Assembly (NCBI RefSeq): GCF_003319105.1
Contig: NZ_QOHH01000002.1
Location: forward strand, 62,001-126,000
DNA length: 64,000 bases
Direction: 5' to 3'
DNA from: Blastococcus sp. TF02-09
Lineage (GTDB): Bacteria; Actinomycetota; Actinomycetes; Mycobacteriales; Geodermatophilaceae
Below the pieces are notes generated by a model. It made no database searches. It saw only the letters and a program-made list of their open reading frames with translations, and was not told the origin of the DNA. Below, one piece after another: positions 47,733-56,297 of this stretch; the stretch's first letter is position 1, and each line of letters starts with the position of its first letter. Made by a program: the position numbers and the translations under genes.

Positions 47733-49357
47733 GCGCGGCTGAACTGGAGAGCGCCGGGGAGCAGGTCCCCGGGGACATCGACATCCACACCACCGCCGGC
47801 AAGCTGGCCGACTTCGAGCGGCGCGTCCAGGAGGCGCAGCACGCCGGGTCCGAGCGCGCGGTGGAGAAGCAGCACGCCGCCGGGAAGATGACCGCCCGCG
47901 AGCGCATCGAGGCGCTGCTGGACCCGGGCTCGTTCACCGAGTTCGACGAGTTCGCCCGCCACCGCTCCACGAACTTCGGCATGGACGCCAAGCGGCCCTT
48001 CGGCGACGGCGTGGTCACCGGCTACGGCACGGTCGACGGCCGGCCGATCGCGATCTTCTCCCAGGACGTGACCGTCTTCGGCGGCGCGCTCGGCGAGGTC
48101 TACGGCGAGAAGATCGTCAAGGTCCAGGACTTCGCGATCAAGAACGGCTGCCCCGTCGTCGGCATCAACGAGGGTGGTGGCGCCCGCATCCAGGAGGGCG
48201 TGGTCTCCCTCGGCCTCTACGGCGAGATCTTCCAGCGGAACGTGCACGCCTCCGGTGTCATCCCGCAGATCTCGCTGATCATGGGCCCGGCCGCCGGTGG
48301 GCACGTCTACTCCCCCGCGCTCACCGACTTCATCGTCATGGTCGACAAGACCAGCCAGATGTTCATCACCGGGCCCGACGTGGTGAAGACCGTGACCGGC
48401 GAAGAGGTCACGCTCGAGGAGCTCGGCGGCGCGCGCACGCACAACACCAAGTCCGGTGTCGCGCACTACCTGGCCGAGGACGAGGCCGACGCGCTCGACT
48501 ACGTCAAGGCGCTGCTGTCCTACCTGCCGAGCAACAACCTCGACCCGCTGCCGGCCCTGGACGTCGCCCCCGTGGAGACCGTCCTCCCGGACGCCCTCAC
48601 CGACGAGGACCTCGAGCTCGACACCTTCATCCCGGACTCGGCGAACAGCCCCTACGACATGCACACCGTCATCGAGCACGTGCTCGACGACGGCGAGTTC
48701 CTCGAGGTGCAGCCGCTGTTCGCGCCGAACCTGCTCATCGGCTTCGGCCGGGTCGAGGGCCGGCCGGTCGGCGTCGTCGCCAACCAGCCCACCCAGTTCG
48801 CCGGCACGCTGGACATCGACGCCAGCGAGAAGGCCGCCCGCTTCGTGCGCACCTGCGACGCCTTCAACATCCCGGTGCTCACCTTCGTCGACGTCCCGGG
48901 CTTCCTGCCGGGCACGTCGCAGGAGTGGGAGGGCATCATCCGCCGCGGCGCCAAGCTGATCTACGCCTACGCCGAGGCGACCGTCCCGAAGGTCACCGTC
49001 ATCACCCGCAAGGCCTACGGCGGCGCCTACGACGTCATGGGTTCCAAGCACCTGGGCGCCGACGTGAACCTGGCATGGCCCACCGCCCAGATCGCCGTCG
49101 TCGGCGCGCAGGGCGCCGTCGGCATCCTGTACCGCAAGGAGCTGGCCGCCGCCGACGACCCGGACACCCGCCGGGCCGAGCTGATCGCGGAGTACGAGGA
49201 CACGCTCGCCAACCCCTACATCGCCGCCGACCGCGGGTACGTGGACGCGGTGATCCCGCCCTCGCACACCCGCGTGCAGGTGACCAAGGCGCTGCGCGTG
49301 CTGGCCAACAAGCGCCAGAACCTGCCGCCCAAGAAGCACGGGAACATCCCGCTGTGA
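47729..49357 (+). CDS. pccB: Acyl-CoA (propionyl-CoA) carboxylase beta subunit
   Basis: This carboxyltransferase moves CO2 from biotin to propionyl-CoA or acetyl-CoA, giving methylmalonyl-CoA or malonyl-CoA. The 542-residue protein matches AccD5 (548). It has [32 protein letters not shown] and [16 protein letters not shown] for acyl-CoA binding, and [14 protein letters not shown] and [20 protein letters not shown] for biotin-side binding. The GTG has GAGGAGGAAAC upstream. It overlaps accE by 4 bp, and the alpha subunit is AccA3 at 52644. Confidence 0.96.
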   Translation: MSAAELESAGEQVPGDIDIHTTAGKLADFERRVQEAQHAGSERAVEKQHAAGKMTARERIEALLDPGSFTEFDEFARHRSTNFGMDAKRPFGDGVVTGYGTVDGRPIAIFSQDVTVFGGALGEVYGEKIVKVQDFAIKNGCPVVGINEGGGARIQEGVVSLGLYGEIFQRNVHASGVIPQISLIMGPAAGGHVYSPALTDFIVMVDKTSQMFITGPDVVKTVTGEEVTLEELGGARTHNTKSGVAHYLAEDEADALDYVKALLSYLPSNNLDPLPALDVAPVETVLPDALTDEDLELDTFIPDSANSPYDMHTVIEHVLDDGEFLEVQPLFAPNLLIGFGRVEGRPVGVVANQPTQFAGTLDIDASEKAARFVRTCDAFNIPVLTFVDVPGFLPGTSQEWEGIIRRGAKLIYAYAEATVPKVTVITRKAYGGAYDVMGSKHLGADVNLAWPTAQIAVVGAQGAVGILYRKELAAADDPDTRRAELIAEYEDTLANPYIAADRGYVDAVIPPSHTRVQVTKALRVLANKRQNLPPKKHGNIPL

Positions 49358-49578
49358 GCGAGGGAGCCGAGCAGGCCACGCCGCTCCTGCGCGTGGTCTC
49401 GGGCAACCCGTCCGCCGAGGAGCTTGCCGCGCTCACCGTCGTCGTCGCCGCCCTGTCGCAGCGGCGCGAACGACGGCGGCCCACGCCGGTCGGTGGCTGG
49501 GCGGCCTACGGGCGCATGCACCGCACCCCGCTCCTGACCGGCCCCGGTGGCTGGCGCGTGGCAGGGGGTCCCACGTGA
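49354..49578 (+). CDS. accE: Acyl-CoA carboxylase epsilon subunit
   Basis: This small subunit stabilises the actinobacterial AccA-AccD complex. The 74-residue protein has the family core [24 protein letters not shown], a basic middle (RRERRR) and a C-terminal W-rich part ([11 protein letters not shown]). It overlaps pccB as GTGA, so the stoichiometry is set by coupled translation. The M. tuberculosis equivalent is Rv3281 (AccE5), which is longer at its N-terminus. Confidence 0.9.
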   Translation: MSEGAEQATPLLRVVSGNPSAEELAALTVVVAALSQRRERRRPTPVGGWAAYGRMHRTPLLTGPGGWRVAGGPT

Positions 49579-49596
49579 GCGAGCGTGCGAGCTCAC
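49575..49596. repeat. Inverted repeat at the accE stop codon
   Basis: GTGAGC and GCTCAC flank a 10-nt loop across the accE stop. It directly precedes the mini-ORF of maf and may belong to the same repeated element. Confidence 0.4.
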
Positions 49597-49598
49597 GC

Positions 49599-49655
49599 AT
49601 GAGCACAGCAGCCCCGCGAACGCGGCCGACGAGCGTCAGCGAGGAGGACGCGTGA
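49599..49655 (+). CDS. Candidate upstream mini-ORF of maf
   Basis: ATG opens an 18-residue frame, MSTAAPRTRPTSVSEEDA, whose TGA overlaps the maf GTG. The first 15 bases differ at one position from those of the pccB mini-ORF, and so do the 15 bases at 49634-49648. It carries the maf ribosome-binding site in its Glu codons. Expression is unproven. Confidence 0.35.
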   Translation: MSTAAPRTRPTSVSEEDA

Positions 49656-50260
49656 GCGTCGACCGCAGGCTGGTCCTCGCCTCGGCGTCCCCGGCCCGGC
49701 TCTCGCTGCTGCGGCAGGCCGGGCTGGCCCCCGAGGTCATCGTGAGCGACGTCGACGAGTCGACGTATTCCGCTCCGCGGGTGGCCGAGCAGGTCGCGCT
49801 GCTGGCGGCGGCCAAGGCCGCAGCGGTCGCCAAGCGGGAGACCGACGCGCTGGTGATCGGCGCGGACTCGCTGCTGGAGTTCGCGGGCAAGCCCCTGGGC
49901 AAGCCGGCCGACGCCGCCGACGCGCGGGACCGCTGGCGCCGCATGGCCGGACGCTCGGGCATCCTGCACACCGGCCAGGCGCTGTTCGACGTCCGCGACG
50001 GCGGGGTGGCCAGCCGGGACATCGCCGTCGCCTCGACCGTCGTCTACTTCGCCGAGCCGACCCAGCCCGAGATCGAGGCCTACCTCGCCACCGGCGAACC
50101 GCTGGCGGTGGCCGGCGCCTTCACGCTGGACGGGCTCGGTGCGCCCTTCGTGCGCCGGGTCGAGGGGGACCCGGCCGCGGTCGTCGGGCTGTCGCTGACG
50201 GTGCTGCGCACGCAGCTCGCCAAGCGCGGCCTGGCCATCACCGACCTCTGGCGCCGCTGA
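49652..50260 (+). CDS. maf: Maf family nucleoside triphosphate pyrophosphatase
   Basis: Maf proteins hydrolyse non-canonical nucleotides such as dTTP, UTP or modified forms, and are linked to septum control. The 202-residue protein begins with LVLASASPARLSLL, the SxSPxR signature, and has IVSDVDESTY, VIGADSLLEF and AGAFTLDGLGAPFV. GAGGAGGA precedes the GTG. The place between the carboxylase genes is the same as Rv3282. Confidence 0.93.
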   Translation: MSVDRRLVLASASPARLSLLRQAGLAPEVIVSDVDESTYSAPRVAEQVALLAAAKAAAVAKRETDALVIGADSLLEFAGKPLGKPADAADARDRWRRMAGRSGILHTGQALFDVRDGGVASRDIAVASTVVYFAEPTQPEIEAYLATGEPLAVAGAFTLDGLGAPFVRRVEGDPAAVVGLSLTVLRTQLAKRGLAITDLWRR

Positions 50261-50327
50261 CGTCACACCCGTCACGGAACCGCCGCGTTCCTGTGGAATC
50301 GTGGCGCCCCGACCGGGGGGTGCACGC

Positions 50328-52055
50328 ATGACCGAGCGCTGGAAGCGCACGCTCGTCGCGGCAGCGCTGGGGCTCGCGCTCCTGCTGCCGGGTGGCGGGA
50401 TCGCACGGGCCGACAGCTGGCAGGACCGGGTGTCGGCCGGCAGCGCGGCGGCGACCGCGCGGGGCACGACGATCGAGATCGCGATGCTCGACCGGGTGAC
50501 CGGCCAGTACCGCGACAACGGCCCCGCCGCGCACACCCGGATCGAGTCGGCCTCGGTCATGAAGGTGTTCATCGCCGAGCACGTGCTCCACCAGCGCGAC
50601 CTCGGGAAGAAGGCTGTCACCCAGACCGACCTGGCCGACATGTCGCGGATGCTCCGGGCGTCCGAGAACGCCCCCGCCAACCGGCTCTGGGTCGCCTACG
50701 GGGCCAACGGCATCATCGCCGACATCAAGGCCCGCTACGGCCTCACCGAGACGGGGCCGACGTCGAACACCCGCTACTGGGGCAACACGATGATCACCGC
50801 GCACGACATGGTGGTCTTCTACCAGCGGCTGATGGACGGCTCGGGCGGTCTGTCCGCGCGGTCGCGCGACTGGATCGTCGAGCAGCTGCGCCAGTCGGTC
50901 GAGTGGGGCGACGGTGGCCGGCAGTTCTTCGGTCTACGGGACGGGCTGCCCCGCGAGCAGGTCATCTCCCAGAAGCAGGGCTGGATGTGCTGCGTCAACG
51001 GCCACATCTACCGGCACACCTCCGGCTACGCCGGCCCGGACAACCGCTTCATCGTCGTCGTGCTGACGCGTGAGCCCTCGGGCCGGGGCGGGGCGCACAT
51101 CGAGGCGTCGATCACCGCCGCGGTCCGGGCGATGTTCCCCGAGGGCCTCGTCCCCCGGGTGCAGGGGCAGATCGGCGAGATGTGGGTCCGCTCGGGAGGT
51201 CACCGGGGCCCGCTCGGACTGCCCAACACCGACGAGATCCCCGTCCGCGGTGGAGCGGTCCAGTACTTCCAGGGCGGCGGGGCCTACTGGTCGCCGGCGA
51301 CCGGGCCGCACTGGGTGATCGGGAGCATCCTGCAGCGCTACCGCGCGATGGGCTACGAGACGGGCCGGCTGGGCTACCCGACGAGCGACGAGATCGCGCT
51401 CCCCGGCGGTGCCCTCAGCCGCTTCCAGGGCGGCTACGTCTACTGGTCGCCCGCCACCGGGGCGCACGCCGTCATGCAGCCGATCCTCGCCGCCTACGCC
51501 GCGCAGAAGTGGGAGACCGGACGGCTGCGCTACCCCACCAGCGGCGAGATCGCGCTGCCCGGCGGTGGGGTGATGAACCGCTTCCAGGGCGGGCACGTCT
51601 ACTGGTCCTCCCGGACCGGGGCGCACTGGGTGATCGGGTCGATCCTCGGCGTCTACAAGGCCCAGGGGTACCAGGCCGGCCCGCTCGGCTACCCCCTGAC
51701 AGACGAGGTCGCGCTGGCCGGCGGCGCGGTCAGCCACTTCGAGGGCGGATCGGTCTACTGGTCACCGGGCCGGGGCGCCCACGCCCTGCGCGGCGCGCTC
51801 CTCGAGGCCTACCAGGCCCAGGGCGCCGAGAGGGGATCCCTCGGCTACCCGGTCAGCGACGCGTACGCGGCCGCCGACGGCACGCGCATGGACTTCCAGG
51901 GCGGCAGCCTCACCGTTCCGTCGGCGTCGTCGACGACCACCACCACCGCACCCCCGGCCGCACCCGCTCCGGGAGCGCCCACCGGCGCCGGGACCGCGAC
52001 GGCGCCTGTCGCCCCGTCCGACGGTGCGGCCACCGGCGGGGACGCGCAGCCGTGA
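50328..52055 (+). CDS. Secreted SxxK serine hydrolase with five LGFP repeats
   Basis: The 575-residue protein has a signal peptide (residues 1-28, ending in ARA) and a beta-lactamase/penicillin-binding-type domain, about 30-280. Ser76-Val-Met-Lys79 is the SxxK active site, SEN (112-114) the second motif, and KQG (216-218) stands where KTG or KSG is normal. Five LGFP repeats follow (about 285-540) with cores like LGYPTSDEIAL and FQGGxxYWSPATG; they lack the Cys pairs of the 979-residue protein. A Pro/Thr-rich tail ends it. It is probably a wall-bound peptidase or hydrolase; activity on beta-lactams cannot be assumed. In M. tuberculosis this slot holds sseA. Confidence 0.85.
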   Translation: MTERWKRTLVAAALGLALLLPGGGIARADSWQDRVSAGSAAATARGTTIEIAMLDRVTGQYRDNGPAAHTRIESASVMKVFIAEHVLHQRDLGKKAVTQTDLADMSRMLRASENAPANRLWVAYGANGIIADIKARYGLTETGPTSNTRYWGNTMITAHDMVVFYQRLMDGSGGLSARSRDWIVEQLRQSVEWGDGGRQFFGLRDGLPREQVISQKQGWMCCVNGHIYRHTSGYAGPDNRFIVVVLTREPSGRGGAHIEASITAAVRAMFPEGLVPRVQGQIGEMWVRSGGHRGPLGLPNTDEIPVRGGAVQYFQGGGAYWSPATGPHWVIGSILQRYRAMGYETGRLGYPTSDEIALPGGALSRFQGGYVYWSPATGAHAVMQPILAAYAAQKWETGRLRYPTSGEIALPGGGVMNRFQGGHVYWSSRTGAHWVIGSILGVYKAQGYQAGPLGYPLTDEVALAGGAVSHFEGGSVYWSPGRGAHALRGALLEAYQAQGAERGSLGYPVSDAYAAADGTRMDFQGGSLTVPSASSTTTTTAPPAAPAPGAPTGAGTATAPVAPSDGAATGGDAQP

Positions 52056-52546
52056 GGCCGCTGCGGCCTGCCGTCGCGGCGGCGCTGGTGCTGCTGGCCG
52101 CGACCGGCTGCACGGACGCCCCACCTGCTGCCCGGTCCGACGGGCCGGCCCCGGCGACCTCGTCCTCCTCCGGGCCGGCGCCCGCCCCGCCCGCCGGGGA
52201 GGAGGAGGCGCAGGCCCTGGCTCCGCTCCCCGACGGGGTGGCCACCGGCACCGCCGTGCTCGTCTACTCCGGCCTCGGCGAGCTGCGGGAGCCGTTCGCC
52301 GGCCAGTGCTCCCACGACGGCTCCACCACGCGCATCGAGGGCACGGCGGACACCGCGCGGATCGTCCTCGAGGTCACCCCGGACGGCGCGCGCATCGACC
52401 TGGACGACGGCGGCGTCCGCTCGAGCTCCGAGCTCAGCGCCGGCCGCTACGAGGTCAGCGGCGGCCACCTGTCGCTGCGGGCCGACATGACCCAGGACGG
52501 CGAATCCACGGGCACGGCGGAGCTCGAGATCGACTGCGGCGGCTGA
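52052..52546 (+). CDS. LpqH-like lipoprotein
   Basis: The 164-residue protein has a lipoprotein signal (VLLAATGC, Cys20), a Pro/Ala/Ser-rich linker, and a beta-rich domain with [19 protein letters not shown] and a final Cys in ELEIDCGG. This layout resembles the mycobacterial 19-kDa lipoprotein LpqH (159 residues), including the paired Cys, but similarity is remote and from memory. The GTG start overlaps the upstream hydrolase by 4 bp, so the two should work at the same surface. Confidence 0.7.
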   Translation: MRPLRPAVAAALVLLAATGCTDAPPAARSDGPAPATSSSSGPAPAPPAGEEEAQALAPLPDGVATGTAVLVYSGLGELREPFAGQCSHDGSTTRIEGTADTARIVLEVTPDGARIDLDDGGVRSSSELSAGRYEVSGGHLSLRADMTQDGESTGTAELEIDCGG

Positions 52547-52608
52547 CCGCACCCCTCCCGGCGTCTCCGGACGGCCCACCCTGTCGCGCCGGGCTCCCGG
52601 CGGCTGGC

Positions 52609-52614
52609 TAATCT
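52609..52614 (+). promoter_or_regulatory. -10 element of accA3
   Basis: TAATCT lies 29 nt before the GTG. GAGGAGGAG at 52629-52637 is a good ribosome-binding site, so unlike many genes here this one has a normal short leader. Confidence 0.5.
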
Positions 52615-52643
52615 CCGTGCGGTCGACTGAGGAGGAGAGCCTG

Positions 52644-54404
52644 GTGCAGAAGGTCCTGATCGCCAACCGCGGGGAGATCGCGGTGCGGGTGGCGCGAGCG
52701 TGCAAGGACGCCGGTCTCACCAGCGTGGCCGTCTACGCCGACACCGACCGCGACGCGCTGCACGTGCGCGAGGCCGACGAGGCGTTCGCGCTGGGCGGCA
52801 CGACCCCGGGTGACTCGTACCTGGTGATCGAGAAGATCATCGACGCCGCCAAGCAGTCCGGCGCCGACGCGATCCACCCCGGCTACGGCTTCCTGTCGGA
52901 GAACGCCGACTTCGCCCAGGCCGTCCTCGACGCCGGCATCACCTGGATCGGCCCCTCCCCCGAAGCGATCGTCGCGCTGGGCGACAAGGTGCAGGCCCGC
53001 CACATCGCGACCAAGGTCGGCGCGCCGCTGGTGCCCGGCACCAAGGACCCGGTGAAGGACGCCGACGAGGTCATCGCCTTCGCCGAGGAGCACGGCATGC
53101 CGATCGCCATCAAGGCAGCCTTCGGCGGCGGCGGGCGCGGGCTGAAGGTGGTCCGGGACCAGAAGGAGATCCCCGAGCAGTTCGACTCGGCGGTCCGCGA
53201 GGCGGTCTCGGCCTTCGGCCGCGGCGAGTGCTTCGTGGAGAAGTTCCTGGACAAGCCCCGGCACGTCGAGGCGCAGGTGCTCGCCGACACCCACGGCAAC
53301 GTCGTCGTCGTCGGCACCCGCGACTGCTCCCTGCAGCGGCGCAACCAGAAGCTGGTCGAGGAGGCGCCCGCGCCGTTCCTCACCGACGAGCAGCGGGCCC
53401 GCATCCACGAATCGGCGAAGGCCATCTGCAAGGAGGCCGGCTACCACGGTGCGGGCACCGTCGAGTACCTCGTGGGCGTCGACGGCTCGATCTCCTTCCT
53501 CGAGGTCAACACCCGCCTGCAGGTCGAGCACCCGGTGTCCGAGGAGACCGCCGGCATCGACCTGGTGCGCCAGCAGTTCCGCATCGCCGAGGGCCTGCCG
53601 CTGGAGATCACCGAGGACCCGACGCCCCGCGGGCACGCGATCGAGTTCCGGATCAACGCCGAGGACGCCGGCCGCAACTTCATGCCCGCCCCCGGCCCGG
53701 TCACCCGGCTGGAGATCCCGCAGGGCCCCGGCATCCGCTGGGACTCCGGCGTCGAGCAGGGCGGCGAGGTCGCCGGCGCCTTCGACTCCATGCTGGCCAA
53801 GCTGATCGTGTACGGCGCCAGCCGCCAGGAGGCGCTGGAGCGCTCCCGCCGCGCGCTCGACGAGCTGATCGTCGAGGGCATGCCGACCGTCATCCCGTTC
53901 CACCGCGCCGTCGTCCGGGACGAGGCGTTCACCAGCGAGCCGTTCTCGGTGCACACCCGGTGGATCGAGACCGAGTGGGACAACCAGATCCCGCCCTACG
54001 ACGCCGCTCCGGCCGAGCAGGACGAGGCCGCGCCCCGGCAGACCGTCGTCGTCGAGGTCGGCGGCCGGCGGCTCGAGGTGTCCCTCCCCGCCGGCCTGGC
54101 CGCCGGGGGCGGTGGCGCGGCGCCCGGTGCCGCTGCCAAGCCGCGGAAGCGCGGCTCCGGGCACGGCGGCTCGGGCGCGTCCGGCGACTCCCTCACCTCG
54201 CCCATGCAGGGCACGATCGTCAAGGTCGCGGTCGAGGACGGCGCGTCGGTCGAGGCGGGCGACCTGGTGGTCGTCCTCGAGGCCATGAAGATGGAGCAGC
54301 CCATCACCGCGCACAAGAGCGGCACCATCTCGGGGCTGTCCGCCGAGGTGGGCGCCGCCGTCACCAGCGGCGCGGTCATCTGCACCATCGCCGACGCCGA
54401 GTAA
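52644..54404 (+). CDS. accA3: Acyl-CoA carboxylase alpha subunit: biotin carboxylase and biotin carrier
   Basis: It carboxylates biotin with ATP and bicarbonate and passes it to the AccD/PccB subunit. The 586-residue protein has [16 protein letters not shown] at its start, the ATP-grasp motif [28 protein letters not shown] and a C-terminal biotinyl domain. Lys549 in LEAMKMEQP is the biotin site, modified by BirA (46795). The GTG at 52644 follows GAGGAGGAG. The length is close to Rv3285 (600). It is separate from pccB-accE, as in M. tuberculosis. Confidence 0.96.
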   Translation: MQKVLIANRGEIAVRVARACKDAGLTSVAVYADTDRDALHVREADEAFALGGTTPGDSYLVIEKIIDAAKQSGADAIHPGYGFLSENADFAQAVLDAGITWIGPSPEAIVALGDKVQARHIATKVGAPLVPGTKDPVKDADEVIAFAEEHGMPIAIKAAFGGGGRGLKVVRDQKEIPEQFDSAVREAVSAFGRGECFVEKFLDKPRHVEAQVLADTHGNVVVVGTRDCSLQRRNQKLVEEAPAPFLTDEQRARIHESAKAICKEAGYHGAGTVEYLVGVDGSISFLEVNTRLQVEHPVSEETAGIDLVRQQFRIAEGLPLEITEDPTPRGHAIEFRINAEDAGRNFMPAPGPVTRLEIPQGPGIRWDSGVEQGGEVAGAFDSMLAKLIVYGASRQEALERSRRALDELIVEGMPTVIPFHRAVVRDEAFTSEPFSVHTRWIETEWDNQIPPYDAAPAEQDEAAPRQTVVVEVGGRRLEVSLPAGLAAGGGGAAPGAAAKPRKRGSGHGGSGASGDSLTSPMQGTIVKVAVEDGASVEAGDLVVVLEAMKMEQPITAHKSGTISGLSAEVGAAVTSGAVICTIADAE

Positions 54405-54419
54405 CCCCAGCACGCACCA

Positions 54420-54454
54420 GGAGGCCGGTTCCCGCTCGGGCGGGGCCGGCCTCC
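54420..54454. terminator. Strong hairpin between convergent accA3 and metzincin genes
   Basis: GGAGGCCGG (54420-54428) and CCGGCCTCC (54446-54454) pair perfectly, and CCCGC with GCGGG extends the stem inside. No T-tract follows. It can serve both converging genes. Confidence 0.7.
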
Positions 54455-54467
54455 CGTGCGTCCGGGG

Positions 54468-56216
54468 TCAGCGGAGGCGCACCCGGCGGAGGCGGCGCAG
54501 GACGAGCAGCGCCGCACCGGCCGCGCAGGCACCGGCCACCGCCACGAGCAGGGTGCTGGTCGGGGTCGAGCCCGAGGCGGGCTCCAGCGCCGGCGAACCG
54601 GCGGCCACGGGGGTCGGCGGGGCCGGGACCCAGGGAGCCGCGCCGGTCGCCTCGCCCGCGGTCGGCGCCGCGGCGACGCCGGTGGAGGCGATCGGCGCGG
54701 TGGACGCGGAGCCCGCGCCGGAGCCGGTCACGGCCGAGCCACCCCCGCCCGGCAGCACCTGCCCGACGCCGTCCTCCTGCGGTGCGGCGGGTGCCGGGGC
54801 CGTCGCCGCGGGTCCGGCGGGCCGCACGTCGATCGTGGCGCCGCGGGCGTTCGCCGAGCGGACGGTCACCGTGAAGTCCCCGCCGGAGAGGGTCACCGGC
54901 GTGCCCACGGGCAGCGCGGCCTGCAGGTCGTCGTCCCACCCGGAGGAGGACGACGGCGTGCCGTCGAGCAGCACGGAGGTGTCGGGGAACACCGCCTCGC
55001 GGCGCAGCAGCACGCCGGTCTCCAGGTCGTAGGGGTTCGAGTCCGGGCGCCCCAGCCAGGCGTCCGCGCCGGTGGCGGTGCGGTACTCCAGCCAGTAGGC
55101 GGTGCCCTCGGCGTCGGTGAGGCGGACCGCCCGGGTGCCGGTGCGGGTGCCCAGGGGCGCCAGGACCACGGGGGCGGGCTCGTCGTCGACGTCGAGGGAG
55201 CGCTGGGCGTCGGCGGGCAGCACGCCCAGCCGGGCCGCCTGGGCGGCGGTGAGCGAGCCCAGCTGCCACCAGGAGGCGCCCATGACGTCGTAGTAGTCGC
55301 GGTAGCCGCTGGTGCGGCAGCTGCCGGTCTCCACCGTCCCGTCGCACTGCCGGCCCGAGGAGTGGCTCAGCCCCAGGTTGTGGCCGAGCTCGTGGGCGAT
55401 GACCGAGGGCAGGATGTCGCGCACGTACAGCCGCCCGCCGGACGAGGGGCCGGCGCCCACCTCGGCGAGGGCGTAGGAGCAGCCCGGCTGGTCGGCGGTG
55501 CCGCTGCTCAGGTGCAGCATGAGGTGCCGGCCGGGACCGGGCCGGAAGCCGACGGCGGCCGCGGCCTCGTCCCACAGCGCGGTGGGGTCGGCGCACCCGG
55601 CCGCGGTGCGGATCCAGCCGGCGCTGTCGGCCACGCCCACGCGCACCGCATCACCGGTCTGCTCGGCCCAGAAGTCGGCCACCGGCCCGTCCACCACCGC
55701 GGCGACGTCGGCCGCGGTCACCCCGGGGTCGGGGGTCGTGCCCGCCGGCGCGACCAGCACCACCGTGACCTGGTTGGTCACCGGGCGGCGCACCGCCGTC
55801 GCGGTCCGTGCGGGGGTGACCGACCCGGTGCTCAGCACCCGCTGCGCCGGCTCCAGGCCGTGCTCGACGGTGCCCTCGTCATGCACGTCGGCGCCGACGG
55901 TCAGCTCGACGGTCGCGCCGGCCGGCACACCCGCCAGATCCTCGGTCGGCACGCGCACCGACCCGTCCGTGGTCTCCACCCAGCTCAGCGGCGCCGCGGC
56001 CTCGGCGTGGGCGTCCTCCTCACCGGGGGCCTTCTCCGGCCACGCCTGCACGAGCCGGCCGACGACGGAGGTGCCGGACGGCTCCTGCGCGGCGGCCACC
56101 CCGGGAGCGGTCAGGACGATGGCGGGCGTGGCCGCGGCGACCGCCCCGGCCACGACGAGCGCGCGCAGGGCGGAGGTGCGGCGGGGAGCACGGGCGGGAG
56201 ACATCCCCTCCTGCAT
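54468..56216 (-). CDS. Cell-surface metzincin zinc protease
   Basis: The 582-residue protein has a signal peptide (about 1-43, ending VAAA) and a beta-rich N-terminal region. The protease domain has HELGHNLGLSH (residues 275-285; three zinc His and catalytic Glu) and the Met-turn YDVMGAS (309-315). These are the metzincin hallmarks, near the M11/gametolysin and M12 families. Five or more Cys in the domain suggest disulfides. A further beta region and a long Ala/Pro/Gly-rich linker lead to a C-terminal hydrophobic helix and LRRLRRVRLR, a membrane anchor. No LPxTG sorting motif is seen. Target proteins are unknown. Confidence 0.88.
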   Translation of the reverse strand: MQEGMSPARAPRRTSALRALVVAGAVAAATPAIVLTAPGVAAAQEPSGTSVVGRLVQAWPEKAPGEEDAHAEAAAPLSWVETTDGSVRVPTEDLAGVPAGATVELTVGADVHDEGTVEHGLEPAQRVLSTGSVTPARTATAVRRPVTNQVTVVLVAPAGTTPDPGVTAADVAAVVDGPVADFWAEQTGDAVRVGVADSAGWIRTAAGCADPTALWDEAAAAVGFRPGPGRHLMLHLSSGTADQPGCSYALAEVGAGPSSGGRLYVRDILPSVIAHELGHNLGLSHSSGRQCDGTVETGSCRTSGYRDYYDVMGASWWQLGSLTAAQAARLGVLPADAQRSLDVDDEPAPVVLAPLGTRTGTRAVRLTDAEGTAYWLEYRTATGADAWLGRPDSNPYDLETGVLLRREAVFPDTSVLLDGTPSSSSGWDDDLQAALPVGTPVTLSGGDFTVTVRSANARGATIDVRPAGPAATAPAPAAPQEDGVGQVLPGGGGSAVTGSGAGSASTAPIASTGVAAAPTAGEATGAAPWVPAPPTPVAAGSPALEPASGSTPTSTLLVAVAGACAAGAALLVLRRLRRVRLR

Positions 56217-56297
56217 CGGCGGGCTCCGCGCGCGTCGGCACCGGATCCGCGGACTTGAGCGGAAACGGCGTCACACCCGACTCACGTGCCGCCTCCG

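Noticed and set aside
54468-54560. LPxTG sortase anchor at the end of the metzincin
   Set aside because: The C-terminal helix and basic tail are present, but no LPxTG-like motif precedes them.
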